From NCBI GenBank assembly GCA_012845835.1, contig JABAKD010000005.1, forward strand, positions 7,320,655 through 7,384,654: a stretch of 64,000 bases of DNA. The letters run 5' to 3'. This document shows positions 12,770-24,156 of the stretch, one piece after another. Every line of letters begins with the position of its first letter. Position 1 is the first letter of the stretch. The stretch is from Undaria pinnatifida. Taxonomy: Eukaryota; Sar; Phaeophyceae; Laminariales; Alariaceae. Position numbers and translations under genes: made by a program. Below the pieces are notes generated by a model that was given only the letters and a program-made list of their open reading frames with translations, was not told the origin of the DNA and did not search any database.

Positions 12770-13690
12770 TTCAACATTGTCACGCGTCTTGCACCTGAGC
12801 TGAAGCTTACTACCAAACCGCAGCTCAAGCGTTTACCCCTCGGCTGCATATATGATACCCAGCCACATACATCGTCGACATATGTTGACCCTCGACTTCG
12901 CGCGTGCGCTATATGTGACAGGTCACGCTATGAGTTACCATGTACAGTACATGACCGCAACAGGTCAAGAGTCTCCACTTCGCGCGCGCCGTCACGCACT
13001 ATGAGTTACCATGTACAGTGCATGCCTGCAACAGGCCAAGAGTCTCCACTTCGCGCGCGCCATACTCAACCAAACCCTACACTTCTTCCGAGCTGAACCT
13101 CACAACTTCATTGCAGCCCAAGCGTTCATCCTTCGACTACTTATACGATACCCAGCCACATGCATCGTTACCATGTTTTGGGCCAGGACTAGAGCGAGAG
13201 CTATATACGACTTAAGTAGGTCAAGAGCCGGCACTACTTCAAGCGGGTCATTTTCAACGTAATCGTATGTATTTCTTCCTAGCTGAACACCACACAACAT
13301 CATTAGACTTTAGTCTAGCCCAAGCGCTTTTCCTTTGACTACTTATTGTGCGATAATCGGTCATACCTGGTACCAGGTACACATCACCACCTGGATAGGA
13401 GCCTCAACGTCGCGCGAGCGCTATGTGCGACTTCAACAGGTCGGGAACCTCCACTTTGCGCGCACCCTTATCAACATGAACACACATTTTCTTTCTGAGC
13501 AAAAGCTCACAACCTAGCAGCAACTCAATTGCTGTTTCTTCGACTATTAATATTAAAACTATACGATAGTCGGTCATATAGACTATATCGCCAGCAGATT
13601 ATGAGCCTCGATTTTGCTCGAGCGCTATGCCCGATTTCAACATGTCAAGAGCCTCGATTGTGCGCAAGCTCTATGCTTGTAGCTGCGGAC
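12770..13690 (+). repeat. Degenerate tandem array, about four units of ~200-250 bp
   Basis: Recurring blocks appear in the same order: GAGCTGAA-CTCACAAC, CAGCCCAAGCG, GACTACTTAT-CGATA, CTCGACTTCGCGCG, GCGCTATGTGCGACTTCAACA and AAGAGCCTCCACTT. Units are diverged and truncated. The array runs directly into a gag-like remnant, so it may be non-coding or leader sequence of an old retroelement. Confidence 0.55.
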
Positions 13691-13889
13691 ATCACGGCGA
13701 GTCAACTCCACGTCGCGGATCCGACTTACAAGTTCGGCGGGGGCTGCGAGACACGCCCAGGGATTTTCTGTAAGCTTCTTCTGCGGGATCACGGATCACC
13801 AGAATGGACTATCCTGGCTACGGCTGAGACAACCGGAACCGCTGCTTCGCTCGAGTCGATCATCCAGCACGTCGAGGCGGAGACAATGT

Positions 13890-14225
13890 GAACGAATGCA
13901 TGACAGACTGTGGGTCAAGGGCGTCATCGTCCAAGTAACTACCCCGTACTACGAAAAAAAACAACGACTTAATAGTGTACAGGGATCCAACCTTTGACCT
14001 GTTCTATACCCACACGGCAATGCACCACCTTTAGCATGACAATCTATCTAGCAGAATCGAAGCCACGTGTAGGGTCGCTCAGTGCGGAGTCGCCTTATCA
14101 GCAGAGTCAGTAGTTTGCAACATTTGTGGGAAGATAGGAAACTACTCGCGCAACTACCCTATCCCAGCTGCGAAGGACGAGACGAAGCAGGAAAACACGA
14201 AGAAACGTGCTTTGTGCAATCCTGA
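13890..14225 (+). pseudogene. Degenerate retroelement gag fragment with a mutated zinc knuckle
   Basis: At 14113-14163 the plus strand encodes VCNICGKIGNYSRNYP. This has the spacing of a CCHC zinc knuckle (C-x2-C-x4-H-x4-C), but His is Asn and the last Cys is Tyr. Upstream, in another frame from 13890, is a short MHDRLWVKGVIVQVTT-like segment of the kind seen in front of gag knuckles. Frameshifts separate the two. The composition fits a Copia-type gag, but no LTR was found for it. It is not functional. Confidence 0.4.
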
Positions 14226-14369
14226 GCGTGTCTGAGCGAATACAATGTTTCGTTATTTTGTCCACGACCCACAGCGACATTGAGTGCTATCACAGCGACG
14301 CTGAGCGCTATCAGCAAGAAGCCCCACGCCCACAGCGATTACATGATTTCTTTTTGGCCCAACGCTTGT

Positions 14370-14520
14370 AAGTCCTCCTGTTTTCACCGACGAAACGCCG
14401 TTCTCAATTTCGATGACGACGTCGACTGCACTAGTCTTTTCTCCTCAGAGTCAGTACTCCTCCTGTTAATGATAACGAGAAGCCGATCTTTAATTTCGAC
14501 GACGCCGTCGAGGTGGTGTT
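14370..14520 (+). repeat. Diverged direct repeat of ~55 bp
   Basis: Two units, near 14376-14430 and 14458-14512, share CCTCCTGTT and then GCCG-CT-AATTTCGA-GACG-CGTCGA. They lie just downstream of the gag-like remnant and could be part of the same decayed element. Confidence 0.45.
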
Positions 14521-14521
14521 A

Positions 14522-15305
14522 AAATGTGGGCGATAAATGTATTCTGACACTGTGTACGATCCTATACAGATCACACGACACTTTCATTACACCGTGAATA
14601 CGATCTGCATCTGACGTACGTTACTGCTTTTTGTATCGCCGTAAATATCATGCCGCTGTGACCTACTGACGACTTCATTAATAGCGGCGTTGAAGACTAT
14701 CGACTATAGCGCTATAATAGCAATTTACTCCTCATCAACGCTGTGACGTCGCCCCCCCAGCGTTTAAAACTCTCTGCATCTCATAGCGCTATGGTTTGAG
14801 CTATTAAAACTCTTTGCATGGCGATGTAGACTATGTGGTGGGTGCCACATTGACCGCACTCAAGGCCCGCATACTGTTTGGGCACCCTCCAGAGGAACGC
14901 GATTGTTTACGTCCTCCACAGATTTTATTGTAAGACGTGGGCGCGCTCAAGCCGGGCCTCTGGTATTGAAGGCATCTCAGTTGTTTGGTTGTTGTTTGCA
15001 GACGTATCATCGGATCGTACCGTATACCAAGTACACGACTGCGCCGGACATTGAGCCCACAGCAGCACAGCAAGTAGTATCAGCATCACACTTTGTAGGA
15101 CAAATATTGACTGCAGACGCAAAGCCACAAAAATCATGCACCGCCCTATATCGAGGTAGGGTTTGTGGCGGACAAAATAGGGCTACGTACACTGCTAGGA
15201 CATTCCTTCGATGCAGCTGCTGCCACTTTCATCTCACAGGAAGCTTGTAGTGCCCGTTGTTGAGATCGTAGGCCACCCACGCGTCACAGGCGACCAAACA
15301 TACGT
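14522..15305. other. No gene recognised
   Basis: Overlapping frames of 60-115 codons on both strands around 14.83-15.25 kb show no identifiable motif. Confidence 0.3.
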
Positions 15306-15608
15306 GTGACAGAAATAACAAAAAACATCCTGCCGACCGATGATCACTACTTACTACCAGTACGGTTTGTGATTGACCATTTTACCACGGCGAAAACCGC
15401 CCCAGACACTGTATGTAGTACTGTAATTCAAGGTGGTTTGTTCCGAAAAGCGTGCGTGCAGTGCGGAAGGAGTTCCGTAAAAGCAGTCGCGAGAAGCACG
15501 AGAGGCGTAACGCGTCATCCACATACTTGTCTCAGGTCGGAAATGTACAGATTCGTCCGAGGTCAACGGAAAACTAATGGGGTGCTGTGCAGTCCGTTAA
15601 GATGTTAA
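15306..15608 (+). pseudogene. Possible BED-type zinc finger fragment (hAT-transposase-like)
   Basis: A 100-codon frame contains ACVQCGRSS, then a basic STRGVTRHPHTC segment. C-x2-C followed by H-x3-C with a preceding S/T-R-G-x-T-R-H resembles the BED fingers that begin many hAT transposases. Nothing resembling the hAT catalytic or dimerisation region follows, so this is at best a fragment. A chance frame cannot be excluded. Confidence 0.3.
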
Positions 15609-18580
15609 GATCGTAGACTAGACTATTTTATTCTCGGATCAAGTTATTTGCCAACGGCATGCATGCATGCATGCACGCATATATATGTGTAGGATTCCGC
15701 GCACTACAGGACAGTTAGTGCGAGGTCCAACGTAAAAAGCGTTTGGTGGAAGGAAGTGCATGCATATCGTGTGTGTGGGTATATCGGCAGATGTCCATGG
15801 ATCGTCCGCGACGCGATGTTTTGTTGCGTGTTGTGTGTCGGTGATAGATATTAATAGTCGGTGGGGTGAGGACCAAGAGCTCCACCCACGCTCTGACTTT
15901 TGCTCCAGCTTGGGTATGTTCTGTGTTTCGAAATCTGTTGGACAAACCCTTCCTCCGATTTGTCGAACGAAAACATATGATACGTGGTGCCTGATGGTGC
16001 TCTTTTCGACTTTTGAAACTCTCGTGTTCTCAGGCCGGAAAGGTAGATGTCTGAATTCGGAATGTCTGGATTTTAGACTTTACTAACTAGATTATCTTAC
16101 CCCCCCCCCTCTCCTTATTATATAGGCAACATAATACCAGGTATGCAGTTAGATAACTTAGGCAAACGCACATTGCGTTGTATAGACACCCAATTCAACA
16201 AGTATGAAAGAAGCCGACCCGCTGGGAGTAAAGTCCATGAAATGTTGTTATTATTGGCTCTGCCAGGGAACATATTGATCTATTTAGATCCTAAAGTTCA
16301 GGGCTGATCCTAAAGTTCAAACGGCAATATAATATCATTTATTTGCTGTTATTGTACGAAAAGTCTCGTACGTGGGGAAGAGAAAATAGTGCGAAGTGTA
16401 TGCCATATTATGTCCATATACATCCTCCACGAAGAATCGCGGCGAATGGGAATAATACGAAGTAGGTCAAACGCGTCACATACACTTTTCCGGTGCTCTT
16501 GAGCGTGGGTTTTCAGGGGCTTTTATTGGATAATTCGATATAATAATAAGAAAGAGAGTGATTCGGGTTGTTTTACCAAAACGTCTCTTCAACATGATGT
16601 GTCATGTGTGCCAAGCAATCTTGATATCTCTTTCATACTGGAGTATGTTGGAATAAAACTGTCACTGCACCTCCTTGTCAAAAGGTAGACGAACAAGAAG
16701 AAAAAAAACGACCAACGTATTACACTAAACTAACTACTGCCCGGGTGTGTAGTCTCGGCTGGTACGAGTACTGCAGCAGCAGTGGGGGCGACGGTTTAAG
16801 AGCGATCGTTATAAATAAACAGCAACATTTTAAATTGATTGAAGGAAAACCCTGTACTTCGTGTCCGTTTTCGGTGGTACGTAACGCGAAACACGGCAAA
16901 GCAATATACTGGCTGTGCCGGACACCACCACTCGCACCCTATATCATTTCTCCTTCCTTCAAATGCGTGTCTGTATTGTCGGTATACTATTTTTACTGAC
17001 GCACGAATCTATTTTGATTGGCCAAGTGGCCCAAAACTCTGGTGTACATTAATAGCGGTTCGGCTACTCACAGCACGTCGTGTATGTACGATTTACTTAT
17101 TATTTTACATCGTACAGCGTACAGCTCCGTGATGTTTCGTACCAGGTATTCGTTCATGAATCACCTCATCTTCTACCTTGCCTCGATGATGGCTTCTTCT
17201 AGGTCAAGGCTACACGGTATAATAAATAATACTTCGTATTATTATAGCTTTTTGTGTGTTTTAATGTTATTCTTGTTATATATATGTAACGTTATCCCCC
17301 CATTTTCGCTGCATACAGCAGTAGTAGTAGTAGAAGAGTTTGTATAGTTTACTCTCCCGAGTCGCCCTGATCTTCAATTCGTATTCGTGGCGAGGCGTTA
17401 AACAACAATTCCAAGGCGGGTGGCAGTGTATGGTGTAGACTATATAATAACGAAACCGCAAAAAAACCTTACCGCCTAGGACGGCAAATAAAGATGAAAT
17501 AAAAGGAAGGGTATAGCCATTCGCGCGAGTTGCTCGGAGTAGCTCCAGAACGACACCCTAAGAATGACTTCCCTACCGCATACTAAGTAATTCCCATTAA
17601 GAAAAACTCACTCACATAGTATATTACAAGTACCAACAACGCAACTTGCAAAGATGAGTATTGACCCGACATTTATCCGTCGAACTCACGGCTGACGTCC
17701 CTAAACTTTTTCTTTATTAATTAGACTAGTTAGTATGTAAAATGCAGTAGTATACGAGCCTTGAAAAATACACTGCGAAAAAGGGAGTAATAGATACAGA
17801 CAGTCTGCCTGTTTCTTAATTCTTTATTCGCGAGGGACAATAAAGCCTTCCATAAACAATTCTAGACCCTAGTTCTCTTGCAGCCGGGTAAAATGTGAAA
17901 AGGTACTACTGCGGTAGTACCTACTGGCTATACCGGGGAGGAAAATCGGTCGCTTGCTCCCCATCCCAGCGTGAAGGCCGTGAAGACACTCAATACAAAC
18001 CCCTGCTACAACAACAACAGAGCAACAACACCGGACGGAATAGTTTACCACGGAACCACTATCTATTTAGACTAGTCTAGCAGTTTACTGATACGTGTCG
18101 TCTCTTACTCTGTGTGTCGTTGGTCATTTCCACAGGAACACCAAACGTCAGAACGGATGCGTTGGATGTGTTGGGCCGAAAACAATGAGCATCGAGTTTA
18201 TGCCGACACATCAAACACAACAATAAACTACAAGACTACACGCCACCCATGCAAAACATTTCCATCCATTTAGACTTGACTATATATAGTCTTTAGTTCT
18301 TCTATAGTCTAGCCTATATATTTATCATTTATTAAACGGTACGATCTTCAACTCTAAATTCCCCCCACCCCCTCGTCCGCTCATACATCACGAATAAAGC
18401 TATCAACATAGTTTTGCCCTCCGACAACGTGTGGCATGCATACAGGTGCTTGAAGGAAGACCATACGTGCAAACACACAAAATTTAATGCCTTTTTTTAA
18501 TGCCGCCGTAGTTTAATGGGGTACTAACTATTATTAATAGTGGAGGTACTCCCGAAGTTTGCCAGTTGCCGGCCGGTATG
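15609..18580. other. AT-rich stretch without a recognised gene
   Basis: It contains a TGCATGCATGCATGCA run near 15.66 kb, a C-homopolymer near 16.1 kb, TACCAGGTA words near 16134 and 17149, and TAGTCTA words near 18.07 and 18.3 kb. No exon, LTR or TIR could be supported. Confidence 0.35.
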
Positions 18581-18589
18581 GCGGAAAAA

Positions 18590-19090
18590 GCAAATTGGTG
18601 CTGTATCATCCTCTGTATGTGAAGTACTAAAAAAATAAAATAATAACAGGGCAGCAGTACGGCAGTCAGTGCAGCAGTACATACGGTAGCAAAGGACAGA
18701 GGAGTGCAGCAGTGGGGACGGTGGGTACTCCCAAGCACCAGTGGGCGAGGCTGTTATTTAAGAAACAAAAAGAAAGGTTCATGTCCCACAGGACGAAAAA
18801 ACACTCCCACGTACGGAACGGCCCACCCACCCACCACGGACGACGCAGTGCACCCTCCACCCACCCACCGACCAAACATTTACCTGGTACTACATATCAT
18901 ACAGCAGTACAGCAGTGCCGCAGTACGTACAGCAGTACACCTGCACCCACGAAAAAGAACAAATTGGTGCTGTATTTCCGCTGTTTCATCCTCTGTATGT
19001 AAGTACTAGAAAAACAAAATAAATAACAGGCCACCCATCCACCACGGACGACGCAGTGCGCCCTCCACCCACCCACTGACCAAACCTTTT
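18590..19090 (+). repeat. Local direct repeat (CCACCACGGACGACGCAGTG family)
   Basis: Two units share AAATTGGTGCTGTAT, CATCCTCTGTATGT, AAGTACTA and ATAACAGG (18593-18655 and 18960-19029). They also share CCACCACGGACGACGCAGTG with CCCTCCACCCACCCAC (18834-18875 and 19039-19078). CAGCAGTAC words are interspersed. No coding sequence is evident. Confidence 0.6.
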
Positions 19091-19137
19091 TCTACATGTA
19101 CAGCAGTACACCGTCTCCTGCACTTCTTGCTTTTTGT

Positions 19138-19200
19138 GTGGAAGCTCATGAAAGCTTCCGTGGAAGCTTCCACCGCTTCCATGGAAGCTTCCATTGCCAC
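19138..19200. repeat. Cluster of GGAAGCTTCC palindromes
   Basis: The palindrome GGAAGCTTCC and its halves recur four to five times within about 60 bp. Translated, it gives alternating MEAS/VEAS-like peptides on either strand, a by-product of the repeat. Confidence 0.55.
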
Positions 19201-19586
19201 CGCGAGGCCGCCGGAGGCCGAGTGGAGCTCGGGAGTCGCAACTTTTTTTGGGCGGGTGTCATAACCAAGATATTTCCGAAAATCCTAAAAAACGTCACTA
19301 CCAAGACGTTAGCGTATTAGTCTAGTCTATATACAAGGTTCCCCTTCGGAGGAAGGGTGACGCAAGAAGAGGCGGATGCTTTTTTTGCATATTGCACCCC
19401 CGTGCGTTCGCCCGCATCCTTACGGCAGATAGAGCATGCAGCTATACTGCAATGTAATTGATCCGGGTGTAGTATCGGAAATAAGGAAGGCATGTATTTG
19501 TGATACTACTACTGTTGCAAGGACGGCCCAGATAAATTATGGTGATCTGATGCTGCTGCTGTTGTAGCCTACCATGTATTTCCGGA

Positions 19587-19785
19587 TTTTTTTTTTTTTT
19601 TTATCCTCCGGCGGATGGGGAAAAATAAGCTTTATTTAGCTCACCACACTTCCACGTATTTTCATACGCGTTGTGTGTCGATTTAACTCAGTTGCTTTCG
19701 CAGCCCAACGCTAGCTGGCACACCCTTCGGGTCCCATTGTAGGTACAGCGTAAGCTGTCCCTATCAGTGGTCTTCGTTACAACCC
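19587..19785 (-). mobile_element. A-tailed retroposon, copy R1
   Basis: On the minus strand it runs from GGTTGTAACGAAGACCACTG to a 3' end CATCCGCCGGAGGAT followed by a run of A (16 T on the plus strand at 19587-19602). The whole body recurs in the opposite orientation at 57021-57216, and a 5'-truncated copy is at 23.62-23.72 kb. The poly(A) end, variable 5' end and lack of coding capacity point to a short LINE-dependent retroposon. A small stem-loop (TCCGCCGGAGGA) sits just before the tail. Confidence 0.7.
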
Positions 19786-20861
19786 AGATCTTGGAAAATA
19801 CACTGACTGCTCGATGGGTGACCGGCCATGTGCAACAATTTGCGGATACTTTTGATGTATGTCAATGTGCGGTTTGACTGTTGTCTTGATGTAAATAAAT
19901 ACTCGAAGCTGCGTGCAGCTGTGTTGGGCGATCCGAAACAAACGATGCGAGTTCGCGCAACACGTTGCTGCAGCAACGGCGACCTCCGCAGGCAGCACTT
20001 GAGCGCCTTCCCCTAACGTGCCCAGTCACAGACAGCACTAGTCCCATTATCACAGCCAGCTCCCTCCCTCCCATGTTCCCCATGCATAGACACTCCGTCA
20101 TGGCACGAGTATGTAGCAAGGAAGATAGGCTAGGCGTGGTCATGACCACAGACAGCCGATTTTTTACCGTTAAAAACTTACGCAGCATAGACACCAACAA
20201 ACAGCAAGCAGTAGCAGCAGCAGCAGCAGCGGCAGCAGCTAGCAGCAGCGGCTGCCGCGGCAGCGCGGGGGGGCTGGCGGTGGCGCTGGAAGCTTTGGCG
20301 ACAGCGCTGTGGCATAGCGGTAAAAATTCAGCACCAAGTACGACACGGAACGAATCTGCTGTCGTTGTTGTGAGCAGCAGCGGATATAATAGGAGGGAAA
20401 AACGAACGGCAGCAGCAGCAGCTGATGAAACATTTGCAGCCTTAATCACCACCACCATAATTGAAATTACAAAACATAGCTGACGTTTTGACGTTCTGGG
20501 ACAGCCGTTCGAATGGCCCAGCAGCTGCGGGAGCTGTTCGAAGGGTCCAGCAGCAGCAGCTGCAGCTTTGGAAGTCTGTACAGCCCAAAAGTCCAGAAAA
20601 CGAAAGTGGTCGGACCTAGATAATGGTAATTTTGTTTAATTAGGATACCGTTGTTGGGGTTTTCTCTGTTTCCAAGCCTTTGAACACAGAATTTGTATCT
20701 ATGAACATGTGAATCAGCACGGACATGGGTGTACTGATGATGCCATTAGGTAGACAAAACGGTTTAATGTGAAGACTAAACACCCGCAATGTGACAGGTA
20801 CCTGGTCTAGTCTATAGCATTAACAACAAAAGCAATGATGAAAAATGCTCTTACTTTAATA
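19786..20861. other. No recognised gene; CAG repeat inside
   Basis: Large frames exist on both strands at 19.86-20.48 kb (up to 198 codons). They are driven by a CAG/CTG run at about 20203-20255 and give poly-Ala or poly-Ser/Gln. No conserved domain is visible. Confidence 0.35.
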
Positions 20862-21026
20862 GTCTATCTATCTAGTCTACTCTATCTAGTCTACCAATAT
20901 AAACAGTCATACCAAGACTATTAGACTAGACTAATAGTTAAAACTATAGACTAGTCTAGTCTAGACTAGACTAATAGTTAAAACTATAGTCTAGTCTAGC
21001 TAGACTAGACTATATTAGACTAGTCT
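20862..21026. repeat. Cluster of TAGTCTA / TAGACTA words with internal duplication
   Basis: The 165 bp are built almost entirely from TAGTCTA and its complement, in direct and inverted order, and can fold into many hairpins. A ~45 bp unit (AGACTAATAGTTAAAACTATAG plus CTAGTCTAG flank) is present twice in tandem. The same word is scattered through the AT-rich parts of the window. Confidence 0.65.
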
Positions 21027-21823
21027 AAAGGTGAACAAAATGAGTTTCAATAGAATCTTCGATCTCACAGCTGGATGGAGTAGTCTATATTTTTATTTTT
21101 TAAGTATGTATGAATCCCATCCCATAGTTTTTTCCTTTTTACCTTTCGAGCCATCCGCGGCGAGGTCCCTATCTGGTATTCATTGTATCATACGATCTTC
21201 ATCTTCGAGTCAACTTCCCCCTACCCCGATCTACTGTCTAGGCCTAGCATCATTCGTGCATTCGCTCCCATTCATTCGTTATTCGATGTAAAGCTATTGC
21301 TAACCCCCTCCCTTCACCGTGGTAGTAATACTAGTAAGACTACTGTAGAGCGTGCTGAAATATTTAGTGCTTGCAGTCTGCCTGTGATATGCAGTATGTC
21401 CATGTAGTCTACGGACAGATGTGTAATTCACGCATGTATGTACTGTAATATATAGTAGATTTTTGTATTGGAAAATGGGGGCATTCTATTGGATGATGTA
21501 GATGTTGAGGTGGCGTGCTGTCAGGATCACAGTCACCTCGGTGGAAGCATACCTACCTGTTGTTGTTGCGGTGATGGTTTGGTTGTGGGTCGATTCCGAT
21601 GGTATACGCCCGCCGTGTTTTCCTGTTTATAATTCATAGCTTTTGGTACACGTTTATTTCTTTATCTTCTCTATCACAACTCTTCTTTTACGTCTTTTCC
21701 CTTGGTTCTGTGCTTTCCTCCTCCGCCTGTCCCCGTCCCCACGGCCTGATGAAACCGACCTCATGAGCCTGATAACGGATCGCTGGGGCGATCAGCCTCA
21801 TGAAGTCCGTTGCATCAGGCCGT

Positions 21824-22092
21824 TGTTAAGATACGGCCTCGAAAGGCCTGTAGGTATCCGAATTGAGATCATTTGGATGGGTTTCGTATGATAAGGTTGA
21901 CGGTTCATATTCGGGGAAGTTAGGAATTAGATCGGAGGCACGCGCCTCCGATCTCAGAAGCTATCCCGGGCTCTGGTGGAAACGAAATAAAGCTACATCT
22001 CTACGAAGGATCGAAAGTGAGTACTCTCCGAGGACCTGCTCAATTGGCAGACCTGCAGGGGGCACTCTGTGTCCCCCACCTTTAATTTCACA
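21824..22092 (+). repeat. 5' LTR of gypsy element 1
   Basis: TG...CA termini. A perfect 10-bp stem with 4-base loop lies at 21930-21953, followed by an AATAAA-type signal (GAAATAAAGC). Related LTRs are at 23043-23311 and 52538-52807. Confidence 0.85.
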
Positions 22093-22127
22093 TGTGGCGT
22101 CGACGGCAGGACGAACCCCGCCGCGAG

Positions 22128-22713
22128 TCCCACGGCCGCGGCCGACCCCGTCGACTGCCGCGACCCCTGCTCTTGCCGACTCGCCGGTCCGCACGGTGCC
22201 ACTACCGTCCGACCGCGACCACGCAGAGCCTATACGGGAACTCCTCTCTTACGGCTTACGCCTTCTCCTGGTGACACGCCGACTGCATATACAAGGTCGG
22301 ACGCCCTCGGCGACGCTGCTGAGTTGCGGTTCGCGGATTCCGTCGCGCGTTATTCACATGCCGATTGGAAGCGCGAACAACACGCAGAGCCGACGTGCCA
22401 CGCCATGATACGTTACATCTCTATCGGCCGGCCGTCAGCCCTGCCACCCGACTTCTTGGCATGCTACCCCTCGGCCAAGCGTCCCTCCCTCTCAGACATC
22501 CAGGAGCTGGCGGGTAAGGGTCGACTACATACAACCGACGACGACATCGTCCTACTCGTCCGTAACACGACACTCCCGCCAACAAGCTCTGACAAACCGA
22601 ACTTTGTGGGGCGAGCTGCTTGCTTGCTAAACGACGAGCCAGTTCGCATCTACGTTCCCCTGCTCATGCGCCCTTGGATCGTGCAAGCTTGTCACTCGAC
22701 GGCCTCGCCATAG
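22128..22713 (+). pseudogene. Remnant of gypsy pol: region before integrase
   Basis: The open frame includes MIRYISIGRPSALPPDFLAC, TTDDDIVLLVR and NDEPVRIYVPLLMRP. The same segments precede the zinc-binding part of integrase in the larger copy at 49.49 kb. The frame is cut by the internal deletion just after VPLLMRP, where the sequence jumps to the 3' non-coding region. Reverse transcriptase and RNase H are absent. Confidence 0.7.
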
Positions 22714-23042
22714 TACTTTTTCTGTGGTTGGTTTACCGCAGAGCCTTCCCTGCCCCCCCCGCCACACCGGCGGCATGCGGCAGGTTCTAGAGCCTTTTCT
22801 GCCCCCCCCGCCACACCGGCGGCATGCGGCAGGTTTTTGATGGGTGACTATTGCCTTGCTGTAGGGTCTGCTTTTCTTTCTACTGCTTTTCTTCGCGTGT
22901 TCCTGGCTCCATAGCCAGACGGTTAGAGGTGTGGGAGTGGGGTTTGAGGAGCCGCATCTTCGACTCATGGTCTAGTTCGTAGAACCGGAGTTTCCCCGAA
23001 TCTCCCATATTTCTGCATATGCGACTCATCAGGGTGGGCTAG

Positions 23043-23311
23043 TGTTAAGATACGGCCTCGAAAGGCCTGTAGGTATCCGAATTGAGATCATTTGGATGGG
23101 TTTCGTATGATAAGGTTGGCGGTTTATATTCGGGGAAGTTAGGAATTAGATCGGAGGCACGCGCCTCCGATCTCAGAAGCTATCCCGGGCTCTGGTGGAA
23201 ACGAAATAAAGCTACATCTCTACGAAGGAACGAAAGTGAGTACTCTCCGAGGACCTGCTCAATTGGCAGACCTGCAGGGAGCACTCTGTGTCCCCCACCT
23301 TTAATTTCACA
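23043..23311 (+). repeat. 3' LTR of gypsy element 1
   Basis: 269 bp, about 98% like the 5' LTR by eye, with the hairpin at 23149-23172. It is followed directly by the target duplication CCGT. Confidence 0.85.
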
Positions 23312-23622
23312 CCGTGGGGACGGGATCAGGCGAAGGAGGAAGGCGCAGAACCAATGGAGAAGACGTAGAAGAAGAGTTGTATGATAGAGAAGATGGAGAA
23401 GTTAACGTGAACCAAAAACTATCAAGTATAAAAAGGAAAACACGGCGGGCGTATACCATCGGAATCGACTCACAACCAAACGATCACCGTAACAGGCATG
23501 CTTCCACCGAGGTGACTGTGATCCTGACAGCACACCACCTGAATATCCACATCCAATAGAACGCCCCCCCCATTTCCAATACGAAACTCTCCTATATTAC
23601 TCGTACATACACGCGTGAATTA

Positions 23623-23717
23623 TTATTATTACTTTTTTTTTATCCTCCGGCGGATGGGGGGAAAAATAAAGCTGTAGCTCACCACACTTCCACGTATTTT
23701 CATACGCGTCGTGTGCC
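23623..23717 (-). mobile_element. A-tailed retroposon, 5'-truncated copy R2
   Basis: It contains the terminal ~95 bp of the R1/R3 family, ending CATCCGCCGGAGGATA plus a short A run (T on the plus strand at 23633-23641). It interrupts the right arm of the palindrome and is flanked by GTGAATTA (23615) and GTGAATAA (23718), a probable target duplication. 5' truncation with a poly(A) end is typical of LINE-type integration. Confidence 0.7.
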
Positions 23718-24156
23718 GTGAATAACACATCTGTCCGTAAATTACATGGACATAATGCATATCAGGCAAACTGCAAGTAAGTACTAGATATTTCATGTGC
23801 TACGATAAACGATACCAGGTACGAGCGCTTTTGGGCCAAGCTATTTTCCGAATGACGAGACGCTTTTTTAGCCCAAATTCGTCGGGAATGGGTGTCGTTC
23901 TTGTTTTCCAAAAGGAGCGTTTCTAAGCGTTTCGTATACCTGGGCCACGGGTTTGTTAATCGGACTGCACTTTATTAATTGAGTTTGTTCAAAATTAGGT
24001 TTTGGGGAAGGTATAGAAAAATATGGCGTACCTCTAGACTATATAATAACAAGCTGGTGCGTTCCACAACCGTCAGATTGTGTCCCCCTCGAAACGGTTT
24101 TTGCAGCTTCCGTGCACAGATTGATTCAATGATTGTAGACCGTGAGCGTCTTCGCA

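Larger units (their letters stand above)
21824..23311 (+). mobile_element. Deleted Ty3/gypsy-like LTR retrotransposon (element 1), complete ends
   Basis: Two LTRs of 269 bp (21824-22092 and 23043-23311), beginning TGTTAAGATACGG and ending TTTCACA, differ at only about five sites. The whole is flanked by the 4-bp target duplication CCGT (21820-21823 and 23312-23315). A likely primer-binding site, TGGCGTCGACGGCAGG, starts two bases after the 5' LTR (22095), and a purine-rich AGGGTGGGCTAG lies before the 3' LTR. Internal sequence matches 49.20-49.79 kb and 52.19-52.54 kb of the larger copy, so about 2.4 kb covering most of the integrase and the chromodomain is deleted. Non-autonomous. Each LTR holds a 10-bp hairpin. 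Confidence 0.85.
21345..23807. repeat. Long palindrome (foldback-like element), split by nested insertions
   Basis: Bases 21345-21785 match the reverse complement of 21789-21823 plus 23312-23807. With the LTR element (21824-23311) and retroposon R2 removed, the structure is an almost uninterrupted palindrome with arms of roughly 450 bp and a loop of only a few bases (TGGG) flanked by GATCGC/GCGATC. Matches run through TATACGCCCGCCGTGTTTTCC, GAGGTGACTGTGATCCTGAC and TCTGTCCGTA. The arms differ at scattered positions, so this is an old structure. No gene is evident in the arms. Confidence 0.8.

Noticed and set aside
19862..20483. Long frames on both strands (198 and 172 codons)
   Set aside because: They are driven by a CAG/CTG run and give poly-Ala or poly-Ser stretches; no conserved motif.
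21745..21823. Hammerhead-like CTGATGA sequence at the palindrome centre
   Set aside because: The matching GAAA core and three stems are not in place; the sequence is explained by the palindrome.
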